This document shows, in pieces, positions 34,258 through 41,331 of a stretch of 42,885 nt of DNA. Source of the stretch: Melioribacteraceae bacterium (GTDB lineage: Bacteria > Bacteroidota > Ignavibacteria > Ignavibacteriales > Melioribacteraceae); the NCBI GenBank assembly GCA_021647785.1, contig JAKIUC010000037.1:1-42885 (forward strand), read 5' to 3'. The notes below the pieces were generated by a model. That model had not been told where the DNA came from and ran no database searches. It worked only from the letters and a program-made list of their open reading frames with translations. Position 1 is the first letter of the stretch. The number at the start of each line of letters is the position of its first letter. A program made the position numbers and the translations under genes.

Positions 34258-35421
34258 ATGTTCACAAGTGGCTCATCAAAATTAGTAAAAGGATTAAACC
34301 GACAACACATTATCAATCTTGTACGAATGAATTCCTCAATATCTGCAAGAGAAATAAGCAACATTACAGGATTACAAATTTCTACTGTACTTTACACCCT
34401 CAAAAAATTTGAAGAGAAAGGTTTTATCAGACGCATTGGAATGGGCAGCACAACACTGCAGGGTGGTAAACCTCCAGTATTGTGGGATATTGCATCGGAC
34501 TATGGTTTTACTTTTGGTGTTGAATTATTATCAAAAGAGATAAGCCTTGTGTTGTTAGATTTTAAAAGTGAAATTATTTTTAAAAGAACTTATGAAATTG
34601 AATATACAAACGACCCAGAGAAAATAGCCGACCAAATTAAAACTATTGTTGATAGCGTAATTAAGGAGTTCAAGGTCCCGAAGAAGAAAATTCTTGGATT
34701 AGGTTTAGCAATGCCTGGGATAGTTGATTGTGTTAAGGGACGAATTCTATACTCTATGGGGTTCGATTTACACTCGGTAAATTTTAAAGAAATTCTTGAA
34801 ACTCGATTTGACTTTGATATAGAAATTGAAAACGATGCCAATGCTGGTGCTTTGGGTGCAAAATGGCTTTCTAAGAGTGAGAATATGGTAAGGGATTTAT
34901 TATATCTTGTGATACATCAAGATTTTACCGGAATGGGTGCAGGGTTTATTATTAACCACGAGCTTCATAGAGGTGCAAATAGTGCTGCTGGTGAGGTTAG
35001 AACTTTTCTTCCTGATGGATTTCTTAAAGAGAGTTTGAAGAAGGCTCTATCAATTTATAAAAATGAATGTCGTATTTGTGATAAACTTAAAAGTGGAGAG
35101 CATATTACTGTTTCTGATATTATTCAATCTGCAAAAGGTGGAGATTCTGGAGCTATATATGTTCTTAAAGAACTTGCAAAAGAGTTTGGACAAAAAATTG
35201 TTCAGCTTGTTGATTTATTAAATCCGGAATTAATAATTATTGGTGGTGATATTTGTGAAGCAGAAGAGTTTATAGAACCTGCTATCAGAAAAGCTATTCT
35301 TAATGATGTTATATCAGAATTCTCCCAAAACACACGACTTAAATTCTCACAATTTAAATCGTTCAGTGGTGCAATTGGTGGTGCTTCACTAATTTTTCAA
35401 AAGTTTTTCATAAGTTATTAG
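34258..35421 (+). CDS. ROK-family transcriptional regulator
   Basis: A 387-residue protein with an N-terminal winged helix-turn-helix (residues about 15-62: HIINLVRMNSSISAREISNI, STVLYTLKKFEEKGFIRRIG) joined to a ROK domain. ROK features kept are LGLGLAMPGIVD, IENDANAGALGAKW, the GMGAGFII loop, GANSAAGEV and LLNPELIIIGGDI. Two kinase features are missing: the phosphate-binding DxGGT loop near residue 80 reads VELLSKEISLV, and the zinc-binding CxCGxxGCxE cluster after GEV is absent, with only a displaced CRIC. It is therefore likely a sugar-responsive repressor without kinase activity. A palindrome at 34117-34143 may be its operator. The STAS gene begins nine bases later. Confidence 0.85.
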   Translation: MFTSGSSKLVKGLNRQHIINLVRMNSSISAREISNITGLQISTVLYTLKKFEEKGFIRRIGMGSTTLQGGKPPVLWDIASDYGFTFGVELLSKEISLVLLDFKSEIIFKRTYEIEYTNDPEKIADQIKTIVDSVIKEFKVPKKKILGLGLAMPGIVDCVKGRILYSMGFDLHSVNFKEILETRFDFDIEIENDANAGALGAKWLSKSENMVRDLLYLVIHQDFTGMGAGFIINHELHRGANSAAGEVRTFLPDGFLKESLKKALSIYKNECRICDKLKSGEHITVSDIIQSAKGGDSGAIYVLKELAKEFGQKIVQLVDLLNPELIIIGGDICEAEEFIEPAIRKAILNDVISEFSQNTRLKFSQFKSFSGAIGGASLIFQKFFISY

Positions 35422-35429
35422 GTGGTAAA

Positions 35430-35765
35430 ATGGGAATTGAATCTTCAATAATTGATAATGTATTAATCTTAAAAATCAATTCAGAGTTACTTAGTGAAAC
35501 TGATAATAATCAGTTCGATAATTTTTTAAATGATAATCTCGATAAAGGAATATCAAAAATTGTTATTGATATAACAGGTGTCAGTTATTTTAATAGTTCA
35601 CATATTGGTCTTATTGTAAGGCTCTATTCAACTGCAAAAAATAAAAATGCTACTTTAACTATTGGCGGTTCAGGCAAGAGGATTTCTGATTTGTTAGAAG
35701 GTGTAAAACTGAGTTCAATCATTACAGTTTTCCCATCTGTTGCTGAAGCAATTGATAGTTTCTGA
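35430..35765 (+). CDS. STAS-domain protein (anti-sigma factor antagonist type)
   Basis: A 111-residue cytoplasmic STAS protein of SpoIIAA/RsbV size: NVLILKINSELLSETDNNQF, then the core KIVIDITGVSYFNSSHIGLI. The phospho-acceptor position of RsbV-like proteins (DSSG motif) reads NSSH, so Ser56 or Ser57 is available but the motif is relaxed. Such proteins bind an anti-sigma kinase and switch partners on phosphorylation; no kinase or sigma factor gene is in the window. An AGGTGG Shine-Dalgarno sequence (35420-35425) supports the ATG. It starts nine bases after the ROK gene and stops six bases before the MscS gene, so the three are probably one transcript. Confidence 0.85.
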   Translation: MGIESSIIDNVLILKINSELLSETDNNQFDNFLNDNLDKGISKIVIDITGVSYFNSSHIGLIVRLYSTAKNKNATLTIGGSGKRISDLLEGVKLSSIITVFPSVAEAIDSF

Positions 35766-35770
35766 TAATT

Positions 35771-36694
35771 ATGGAAACCCTAATTACAAATATTCATGAA
35801 ATAGTAGCAAGTTTTGTTGGAATTTCAGAAAAAGTACAACTTCAGATTTTTAACTCGCTTCTGGTATTCCTTTTTATTTGGATTTTTAGAAAAATAGTTA
35901 ACAAATTAATAATTGATAAATTAGAGGATTATAAAGAACGCTACTTTTGGGGCAAAACCTTAAAAACTGTTACTATGGTTTTAACTATTCTAATTCTTTC
36001 CAGAATTTGGTTTGGAATATTTGAATCTATTGGCACTTTTATTGGGCTTCTTTCTGCTGGTCTTGCAATTGCTTTCAAAGATCTATTGGTGAATATTGGT
36101 GGGTGGCTCTTTATTACAATCAGAAAGCCCTTTAAGATAGGTGATAGGGTTCAGATTGGTGAAGTGACTGGAGATGTAATTGATATCCGATTGTTTCAAT
36201 CATCTGTTATTGAAGTAGGGAATTGGGTTGATGCAGACCAGAGTACCGGACGCATTATTCATATTCCAAATGGATTGGTATTTACACAATGGCAAGCAAA
36301 CTACACCGAGGGGTTTGAGTATATCTGGGATGAAATACCTGTGTTATTAACTTTTGAAAGTGATTGGAAAAAAGCAAAAGAGATTTTAATTAAAATTATA
36401 AATGATAAAACATTATCACTTTCTACAGAAGCAGAGCAGCAAATTAAGGATGCCTCCAAAAAGTTTATGATATTTTACAAAACTCTTACCCCCATTGTTT
36501 ATACAACCGTTAAAGATAGTGGAGTTTTACTAACTATGCGATACATCTGTGGTGTAAAGAAACGACGAGGAACTGAGGAAGCAATTTGGGAAGCTATATT
36601 GGAGGAATTTGCAAATCATAAAAATATCGATTTTGCCTACCCAACAACTCGGTTTTACAATAATAAGACTGAGGGAAAAGAAGCATCCGAATAA
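35771..36694 (+). CDS. MscS-family small-conductance mechanosensitive channel
   Basis: A 307-residue inner-membrane channel that releases solutes under osmotic down-shock. Three hydrophobic segments lie at about residues 24-42, 60-80 and 83-105. The pore helix and following beta domain are readable: GLLSAGLAIAFKDLLVNIGG, IRKPFKIGDRVQIGEVTGDV and GRIIHIPNGLVFTQWQANYT. The alpha/beta vestibule domain follows to about 290. Length and order match standard MscS proteins. It is the last gene of the ROK-STAS-MscS unit and is followed by a 328-base spacer of repeats. Confidence 0.88.
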   Translation: METLITNIHEIVASFVGISEKVQLQIFNSLLVFLFIWIFRKIVNKLIIDKLEDYKERYFWGKTLKTVTMVLTILILSRIWFGIFESIGTFIGLLSAGLAIAFKDLLVNIGGWLFITIRKPFKIGDRVQIGEVTGDVIDIRLFQSSVIEVGNWVDADQSTGRIIHIPNGLVFTQWQANYTEGFEYIWDEIPVLLTFESDWKKAKEILIKIINDKTLSLSTEAEQQIKDASKKFMIFYKTLTPIVYTTVKDSGVLLTMRYICGVKKRRGTEEAIWEAILEEFANHKNIDFAYPTTRFYNNKTEGKEASE

Positions 36695-36743
36695 TCTGTT
36701 ATTAAATTTTTTTTCTAATTCTTAAAGCTATTATTTGGGGCTT

Positions 36744-36812
36744 CGGGCGGGCTATCCACTACATTAACCACAAAAAACAAAAGCGTGGTTAATCCCGTTT
36801 CTATCCCTAAGC
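36744..36812 (-). other. Structured intergenic element, possible small RNA or repeat
   Basis: A perfect nine-base-pair stem (ATTAACCAC 36763-36771 with GTGGTTAAT 36785-36793) is flanked by asymmetric conserved-looking segments. On the minus strand these read GGGATAGAAACGGG before the stem and GTAGTGGATAGCCCG after it. GGG and CCC can close the element, leaving an internal loop with GATAG on both sides. I recall similar GGGATAGAAGC...GGATAGCCCG sequences downstream of genes in Bacteroidota genomes; whether this equals a catalogued RNA such as Flavo-1 was not checked. It lies between the ends of two convergent genes. The minus strand is a guess. Confidence 0.45.
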
Positions 36813-36857
36813 CTTTGTCTCCAAAGTTTATTGTATCTATTGTCAAATTCGTTTTTT

Positions 36858-37012
36858 CTCCGATAAATTGCATCGGAGTAGGTCTGTTAAGAAATTTCAA
36901 ATGATAAAAAGCAAATAACAAATAAACGATAAAAATCAAATTTCAAAATTTAATTTCTTGGTTCTCAATTTGTTATTTATAATTTGATTTTTGTCGTTTG
37001 CGGCTTTGCCGC
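36858..37012. repeat. Series of inverted repeats in a convergent intergenic region
   Basis: CTCCGAT/ATCGGAG (36858-36864 with 36872-36878) is a perfect hairpin. It is followed by a long AT-rich imperfect inverted repeat (about 36912-36943 with 36968-37000, sharing AAACGATAAAAATCAAATTT) and a GCGGC/GCCGC hairpin (37000-37012). A 74-codon minus-strand frame (36715-36939) crosses these and is not considered a gene. Confidence 0.65.
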
Positions 37013-37022
37013 CATATGTATC

Positions 37023-37616
37023 TCATTTTATCCTCAACAATTTTTCAACCCAAATAAGTTCGCACGCACCTCCGCCAGTATCATTACGGCTTAAGGAGCT
37101 CTTCCAGCTCCAGCCATCTTTTGGGGCAATTACAGAGACTAAATATCCTTTTAGATAAATAATTTCACCAACTAATAAATCATCAAGTTCATCCATAATT
37201 TCTTCGGTAGCTGGTATTAAGTGCATATTTGCTGATGATATTTCAATCTCTTTTTGGGGAATTGGAAATGAATCTACTTTCCAGAAATACCAGCGTGTCC
37301 GTTGAGTAATATCAATTTTATCAACAATTGCTTGGTCGGACATCCGTCCCCAGCCCAATGCTAAATCGTAAGGTGCAATGTCAGAGCCTCTATCAAATCT
37401 GTAACGTTCTTTGCCAAGTACTTTTGCTTTTAATTCGAACTGTGCAATTGCTGTAATGAAATAATCATCTCGTTCCCATACTTGTGCTTCTGTAACTGAA
37501 GATTGCTTAGGCGGCTCTTTTACTAAAACTCCAGGGGGATGTTTTATCTCGGAACACGAAAGGAGTAGTAAAAATATTATTGTCCGTAGGACCATTTTGG
37601 GAAAGATTTTTTTCAT
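37023..37616 (-). CDS. Hypothetical lipoprotein
   Basis: A 197-residue lipoprotein: MKKIFPKMVLRTIIFLLLLS followed by Cys21. The mature part has a distinctive conserved look: FELKAKVLGKERYRFDRGSD, LALGWGRMSDQAIVDKIDIT, RWYFWKVDSFPI, ISSANMHLIPATEEI, GEIIYLKGYLVSVIAPKDGW and a C-terminal WSWKSSLSRNDTGGGACELI. I recall uncharacterised proteobacterial proteins with the same GWGRMSD, SANMHLIP and SSLSRxDTGxGACE motifs; their function is unknown. ATG at 37616 is preferred over the frame start at 37670 because it gives a proper lipoprotein signal. It is alone on the minus strand, next to the cassette region. Confidence 0.6.
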   Translation of the reverse strand: MKKIFPKMVLRTIIFLLLLSCSEIKHPPGVLVKEPPKQSSVTEAQVWERDDYFITAIAQFELKAKVLGKERYRFDRGSDIAPYDLALGWGRMSDQAIVDKIDITQRTRWYFWKVDSFPIPQKEIEISSANMHLIPATEEIMDELDDLLVGEIIYLKGYLVSVIAPKDGWSWKSSLSRNDTGGGACELIWVEKLLRIK

Positions 37617-38091
37617 TCTGTAATATACAAAGATAAAGTAAAAATGGCTTAGTTCTAATGAATAGAGCATGCAATATTATTGTAGGGAAAGACGCAGATT
37701 GACCGTCCCGATTAGTCGGGATAAAATATGCTGTGTTAATTATACCACTTTCGTGGGGAATTTTGAACTTGATAATAATGCAACTATTTTGTCATTTATA
37801 GTCATTTATAGTCATTTATAGTCATTTGTTGTACAAAAAATAACAGCGTAGCAAATGGTTTTAATGAATAGAGAGGATTAAAATATATACACAACACAAA
37901 CAATTTGTTGGTAAAAGTTTGCGTCTAAGTGCTTATTGGAGAATTGATATTTCTATGTTTCTAAAATAAATTATGTAATTTAACAATACCGATTATTGAC
38001 GAAAGTATGAGATATTAATTAGAATATTAGTAGTAAAATATTTTAAGATAACATTACAGTGAAGTTCTGAGTATTGCGGGTTAAAAGATAG
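37617..38091. other. Intergenic region preceding the cassette array
   Basis: About 475 bases without a credible gene. It holds a perfect hairpin TCCCGA-TTAG-TCGGGA (37706-37721) and a tandem array of the ten-base unit GTCATTTATA (37791-37830; three exact copies and one diverged). The rest is AT-rich spacer. It ends at GTTATACC (38091-38098), the point proposed as the left boundary of the first cassette. No convincing attC or attI fold was found upstream of that point, and no integrase gene is present. Confidence 0.6.
37791..37830. repeat. Tandem 10-bp repeat (GTCATTTATA)
   Basis: Three exact copies of GTCATTTATA (37791-37820) and a fourth ending GTT (37821-37830). It lies in the spacer between the hypothetical lipoprotein gene and the first proposed cassette. 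Confidence 0.9.
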
Positions 38092-39357
38092 TTATACCAA
38101 ACAAAATGGAAGGTAAAATGAGAAAAATTAGAACTAGATTTTTATACTCAATTATTTTAGTAGTGCTTACTATTTTGGGATGTACAGAAAATCCTATTGT
38201 AGAAACAGAGAGTTACTCAGTCCAAGGGATTGTCTTTTCTAATGGAATTCCAGTTGAAGGTGCAATTGTTAAAATTGAAGGAATAAATAATCTCAAAACA
38301 CAAACAGATAGTGAAGGGAACTTCAAATTATTGAATGTTCCAAAAGGGAATCATGACTTAACAGTTACGAAAAGTAAAGAAAATGGTAGTTTTTCAGAGA
38401 GGACCAACACAATAACTGTTGAAAGCGACATGACAATAGATAATTTAATACTTCCAAAAGGTGTTCACTTATCTGTGCTACAAAATATTACTGATAAGTC
38501 AGCAAAGCTATTGTGGTCAACGGTTGATGAAACAGATTTTAGAGAATACAAAATTTATCAGCATTCCACTTCAGGCTTAGATGAATCAACTGGAACACTA
38601 ATTCATATTGCAACAAATAGTAATGATACTACGTTTACAGCTGATAATTTAAATCCGCTTACACAATATTTCTTCAGAGTTTATGTGATGAATGATTATG
38701 GAAGATTAGGGGGGAGTAATATCGTTTCTAGCACAACCATGAATTATCAAATTATTAAAAATGGAAATTTCGAAATATTAAAACATACTGGCTACCCGGA
38801 AAACTGGAACTCTGATAATTTTGGTACACTTTGGTTAGTAGATAGTGCAGTAGTTCAGGATGGGACATATTCTCTTTCAGTGCATGGTCAAGCTGGTCTT
38901 ATAATGCCATGGCAATCGATCAATCCGAGTGAATTAGTAGCAGGATCAAGATATAGAATGAACTATTGGGTTAAATATGAGGCCCTTCAATCGGGAAATG
39001 AGTTTGCTATTTATATGGATAACGCAGAATTTACATGGTCAATCCAGATAAATCCAGTTTCAGGTGCACAACCCGAATCAGATTGGAAAGAATACTCGTA
39101 TGAATTTACAATGCCATCTGTAAGTGCATCGAATTTTAATATTCGACTATACTCACTACTTTCACCAGAAAAATATGCTTGGATAGATAATCTTAGATTA
39201 GAAAAAGTTCAATGACATAAATAATGATATTGGTATAACGAATAACTCAAGTCTGACTGCCTTTACGCTTAGCTTTTTTAAGGTTTTCACCAATTTAGGG
39301 TTGTTAGTTGTATTAAATATATTGTTAAATTACGGCAGCAACTTAGTTGTAACGCCG
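38092..39357 (+). mobile_element. Proposed integron gene cassette 1
   Basis: The segment from TTATACC (38092) to the G of the R' box at 39357 behaves as a 1266-base cassette: one ORF starting 20 bases after the left boundary and an attC-like site just after its stop. The left boundary sequence GTTATACC is the exact reverse complement of GGTATAAC, the R'' box of its own attC (39232-39239). That match is expected when the excised circle is closed. Confidence 0.5.
38118..39215 (+). CDS. Modular lipoprotein: carboxypeptidase-regulatory-like, fibronectin III and carbohydrate-binding-like domains
   Basis: A 365-residue lipoprotein with signal peptide and Cys22 (LTILGC). Three beta domains follow. 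First is a carboxypeptidase regulatory-like module at about 32-112 (SVQGIVFSNGIPVEGAIVKI, GNFKLLNVPKGNHDLTV). Second is a fibronectin type III module at about 116-208 (AKLLWSTVDETDFREYKIYQ, LNPLTQYFFRVYVMND). Third is a galactose-binding jellyroll of the CBM4/9 type at about 212-364 (NGNFEILKHTGYPENWNSDN, DGTYSLSVHGQAG, AWIDNLRLE). It is probably a surface protein binding glycans. AGGT (38111-38114) sits just before the ATG at 38118, which is preferred over an ATG at 38106. It is the ORF of proposed cassette 1. Confidence 0.75.
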   Translation: MRKIRTRFLYSIILVVLTILGCTENPIVETESYSVQGIVFSNGIPVEGAIVKIEGINNLKTQTDSEGNFKLLNVPKGNHDLTVTKSKENGSFSERTNTITVESDMTIDNLILPKGVHLSVLQNITDKSAKLLWSTVDETDFREYKIYQHSTSGLDESTGTLIHIATNSNDTTFTADNLNPLTQYFFRVYVMNDYGRLGGSNIVSSTTMNYQIIKNGNFEILKHTGYPENWNSDNFGTLWLVDSAVVQDGTYSLSVHGQAGLIMPWQSINPSELVAGSRYRMNYWVKYEALQSGNEFAIYMDNAEFTWSIQINPVSGAQPESDWKEYSYEFTMPSVSASNFNIRLYSLLSPEKYAWIDNLRLEKVQ

Positions 39358-39363
39358 TTAGGG
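39232..39363. other. attC-like recombination site A
   Basis: A 132-base imperfect palindrome with attC organisation. R'' is GGTATAAC (39232-39239) and R' is GTTAGGG (39357-39363). The arms TAACG...ACTCAAG...CTGCC (39236-39261) and, inverted, TAACG...ACTAAG...CTGCC (39334-39360) pair in the R boxes, are unpaired in the spacer, and pair again in the L boxes with one extra base (C) on one side only. Such an extrahelical base is typical of attC. The central ~70 bases form the variable loop. Confidence 0.6.
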
Positions 39364-39480
39364 CTTTTGCTAAAATAGCAGAAAATGATTACCTTAACAC
39401 GAGTAATTAGTACCATTATGGTAAACAAAATTCTAATAAAATTGTGTAAATTAATTAGTAATTATTTGTGAGTACATTTA

Positions 39481-40509
39481 ATGTTAAATTCTATAAAAGT
39501 TAAGAATTTCAAATCTATAAATAATATCTCGATAGACAATTGCAGTCGAATAAATTTGTTGATTGGCAGACCTAATGTTGGGAAATCCAACTTATTAGAG
39601 GCTTTGAGCCTTTTTAGTATTCCATATTTTAAAAACAATTCAAATAAAAAAATATCAAATTTTCTTAGACTGGAAAATGAAGCAGAGTTATTCTTTGATG
39701 GTAATATTGAGAAGCCGATCCGAGTTGAAACAAATATTGCAAGTTGTCAAATAAATTATTCGAAATCACTTGGTCTAGATATAACGGAACATAACATTGG
39801 ATGGGCAAATCAAAAAAAACTACTAATTAGTATTAAATATAAAGAGCTATATCAAGAACAAAAGTTTACGATTGATGAAAAGTTAAACATTAAGTCTCTA
39901 TCAAAATTTGATGATATTATATTTCCTATTAAAAAATATTTATTCGTTCCAAATATTAAAAACAAGAACTTAAATATTCCTTTTTTACTTCCACCATTTG
40001 GGAGTAATTTGTTAAATATTATAGAATTAAACAAAGGTCTAAAAAATGATTTAATAGAAATTTTTTCAAAATATGGTCTAAAACTTGTTTTTGATAAAGC
40101 TAGTCAATCTCTAAAAATTTTAAAAAGCAGTAAAGAAAATGATTTATTTTTAATTCCTTATAATTCCATCGCTGATACCCTTCAACGTATTATTTTTTTC
40201 AAAACTGCAATTGCTTCAAATGAAAATTCAATCTTACTATTTGAAGAGCCTGAAACACATTCATTTCCACCATACATAATTCATATTACTCAAGAAATAA
40301 TTCATTCAACTAGCAATCAGTTTTTTATATCAACTCATAGCCCTTATATCGTCAATGATTTTCTTGAGAATAGTAGAGAAGATCTTTCAATCTTTTCTAC
40401 AGATTTTAAAAACGGAGAAACAGTTATCCGTAAATTGACTAATGATGAGATATATGAAATATATCAATACGGTGTGGATTTATTTACAAACAATGAAAGT
40501 TATTTATAA
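39481..40509 (+). CDS. AAA-family (RecF/OLD-like) ATPase
   Basis: A 342-residue ABC-like AAA ATPase of the AAA_15/AAA_21 group. MLNSIKVKNFKSINNISIDN is the typical N-terminal strand pair. Walker A spans G29-R-P-N-V-G-K-S36. Walker B is ILLFEEPETH (251-260) with catalytic Glu256, and the switch histidine is in STHSP (284-288). The signature and D-loop regions are less clear. The coiled-coil seen in true SMC proteins is missing; a ~190-residue insert lies between Walker A and B. Such ATPases pair with nuclease effectors in phage-defence systems (OLD, Gabija, PARIS, Septu). The next gene encodes a TOPRIM-like protein starting one base after this stop. It sits alone with that gene inside a proposed integron cassette. 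Confidence 0.8.
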   Translation: MLNSIKVKNFKSINNISIDNCSRINLLIGRPNVGKSNLLEALSLFSIPYFKNNSNKKISNFLRLENEAELFFDGNIEKPIRVETNIASCQINYSKSLGLDITEHNIGWANQKKLLISIKYKELYQEQKFTIDEKLNIKSLSKFDDIIFPIKKYLFVPNIKNKNLNIPFLLPPFGSNLLNIIELNKGLKNDLIEIFSKYGLKLVFDKASQSLKILKSSKENDLFLIPYNSIADTLQRIIFFKTAIASNENSILLFEEPETHSFPPYIIHITQEIIHSTSNQFFISTHSPYIVNDFLENSREDLSIFSTDFKNGETVIRKLTNDEIYEIYQYGVDLFTNNESYL

Positions 40510-40510
40510 T

Positions 40511-41047
40511 ATGGTGGATTTATCTATAATAACAGAGTGCTATATTGATACTAATCTTATTGAAACAATAGTTCCACCAACAACAAAAGGATATAACCAC
40601 CAAAAGGGAGCTGGAACAGTTACCAAACTTATGCAAGGAAGACTAACTAATAAATTTGCTGTTGGAATTGTAGATAAAGATAAAAAACAATTGAAATATG
40701 CAGAGGAATTTAATCTTAAAATAGATATTGGAGATTTGCTTTTATTTCAACACAAAACTAAACATCACTATTTAATTTTCATTAATCCAGCAATAGAAAA
40801 ATGGATAATAAATAATGCAAAAATGGTTGGAATTTCATTATCTGATTACGGACTCCCTACTGACCTGAAAGAACTTACAAAAGTGACAAAAAAAATAACA
40901 AGTAAAAACAATTCAGATTTTAAAAAATTATTTCAAGAATTGAAAAAACGTAGTGCTCAAAATATTATCATATTATCAAAGTGGTTAGACTATTTGAAAA
41001 GTAACCCTTATAATAGAGATTTGACAGAAATAAAAAAAATAGCATAA
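40511..41047 (+). CDS. TOPRIM-like putative nuclease, partner of the ATPase
   Basis: A 178-residue protein I cannot assign to a named family. Its layout fits a small TOPRIM domain: a first strand LSIITECYID with Glu9, and later FAVGIVDKDKK with Asp55 and Asp57 as the DxD pair, followed by a strand (DIGDLLLFQHKTKHHYLIFI) and helices with PAIEKWI. Residues PTTKGYNHQKGAGTVTKLM between them look conserved. TOPRIM domains fused to or encoded beside OLD-like ATPases act as DNA or tRNA nucleases in defence. ATG 40511 is chosen because it begins one base after the ATPase stop; a start at 40493 is possible. The nuclease assignment rests on three acidic residues only. Confidence 0.55.
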   Translation: MVDLSIITECYIDTNLIETIVPPTTKGYNHQKGAGTVTKLMQGRLTNKFAVGIVDKDKKQLKYAEEFNLKIDIGDLLLFQHKTKHHYLIFINPAIEKWIINNAKMVGISLSDYGLPTDLKELTKVTKKITSKNNSDFKKLFQELKKRSAQNIIILSKWLDYLKSNPYNRDLTEIKKIA

Positions 41048-41053
41048 ATCGTA

Positions 41054-41309
41054 GCTAACGAATAGGTTAGATTGTGAGAGCGTTTCCCAGCGAACCACAA
41101 TACCTCGACAAGCTCGGCAACCATCTGAACCCGTTGCTCTACACCGACTGCCTTTATTCTGCGGTGGTTTTGTTTTTAATGTGTGTTTGAAGTTGTAAGT
41201 TTATAAAAAATGAGAATCGAATTAATAAATTACCTTTAACAAAAGACGTTGAGGTTTCGTTTGTAAAATCGTTTCAATGGTGGACAAGTAAGCAACCTTG
41301 CCGTTATAA
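41054..41309. other. attC-like region B, long or disrupted
   Basis: The right end is clear: CAACCTTGCC followed by GTTATAAC (41303-41310). Two left partners are possible: GCTAACGAATAGGTT at 41054 (256-base site, arms TAACG and AGGTT pairing) or CTTTAACAAAAGACGTTG at 41234 (76-base site, normal attC size). The first begins TAACGAATA, exactly like site A, and the region shares GACTGCCTTTA with site A (41146-41156 and 39255-39265). Between them lies a TCGACAAGCTCGG-type sequence that may be an inserted repeat. A shorter inverted repeat within 41049-41146 is a third reading. Confidence 0.4.
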
Positions 41310-41331
41310 CACAAAATAGTTGGGAAGTAGT

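Larger units (their letters stand above)
39358..41303 (+). mobile_element. Proposed integron gene cassette 2 (ATPase plus TOPRIM-like pair)
   Basis: A 1946-base unit from TTAGGGC (39358) to the G of GTTATAAC (41303). It carries two adjacent plus-strand genes and ends in an attC-like region. The expected R'' partner of its start (GCCCTAAC) is only partly matched by GCTAAC at 41054 or CTTTAAC at 41234, so the exact attC of this cassette is uncertain. Confidence 0.45.

Noticed and set aside
36715-36939. 74-codon minus-strand frame
   Set aside because: It translates two palindromic elements (36744-36812 and 36858-36878) and ends in unlikely protein sequence.
37706-37721. Factor-independent terminator
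   Set aside because: The TCCCGA/TCGGGA stem is only six base pairs, has no T-run, and no gene ends close by on either strand.
39232-41310. Composite transposon or IS element around the ATPase pair
   Set aside because: No transposase gene and no target-site duplication were found. The inverted sequences lie at each unit's end as attC-like folds, not as terminal repeats of one element.
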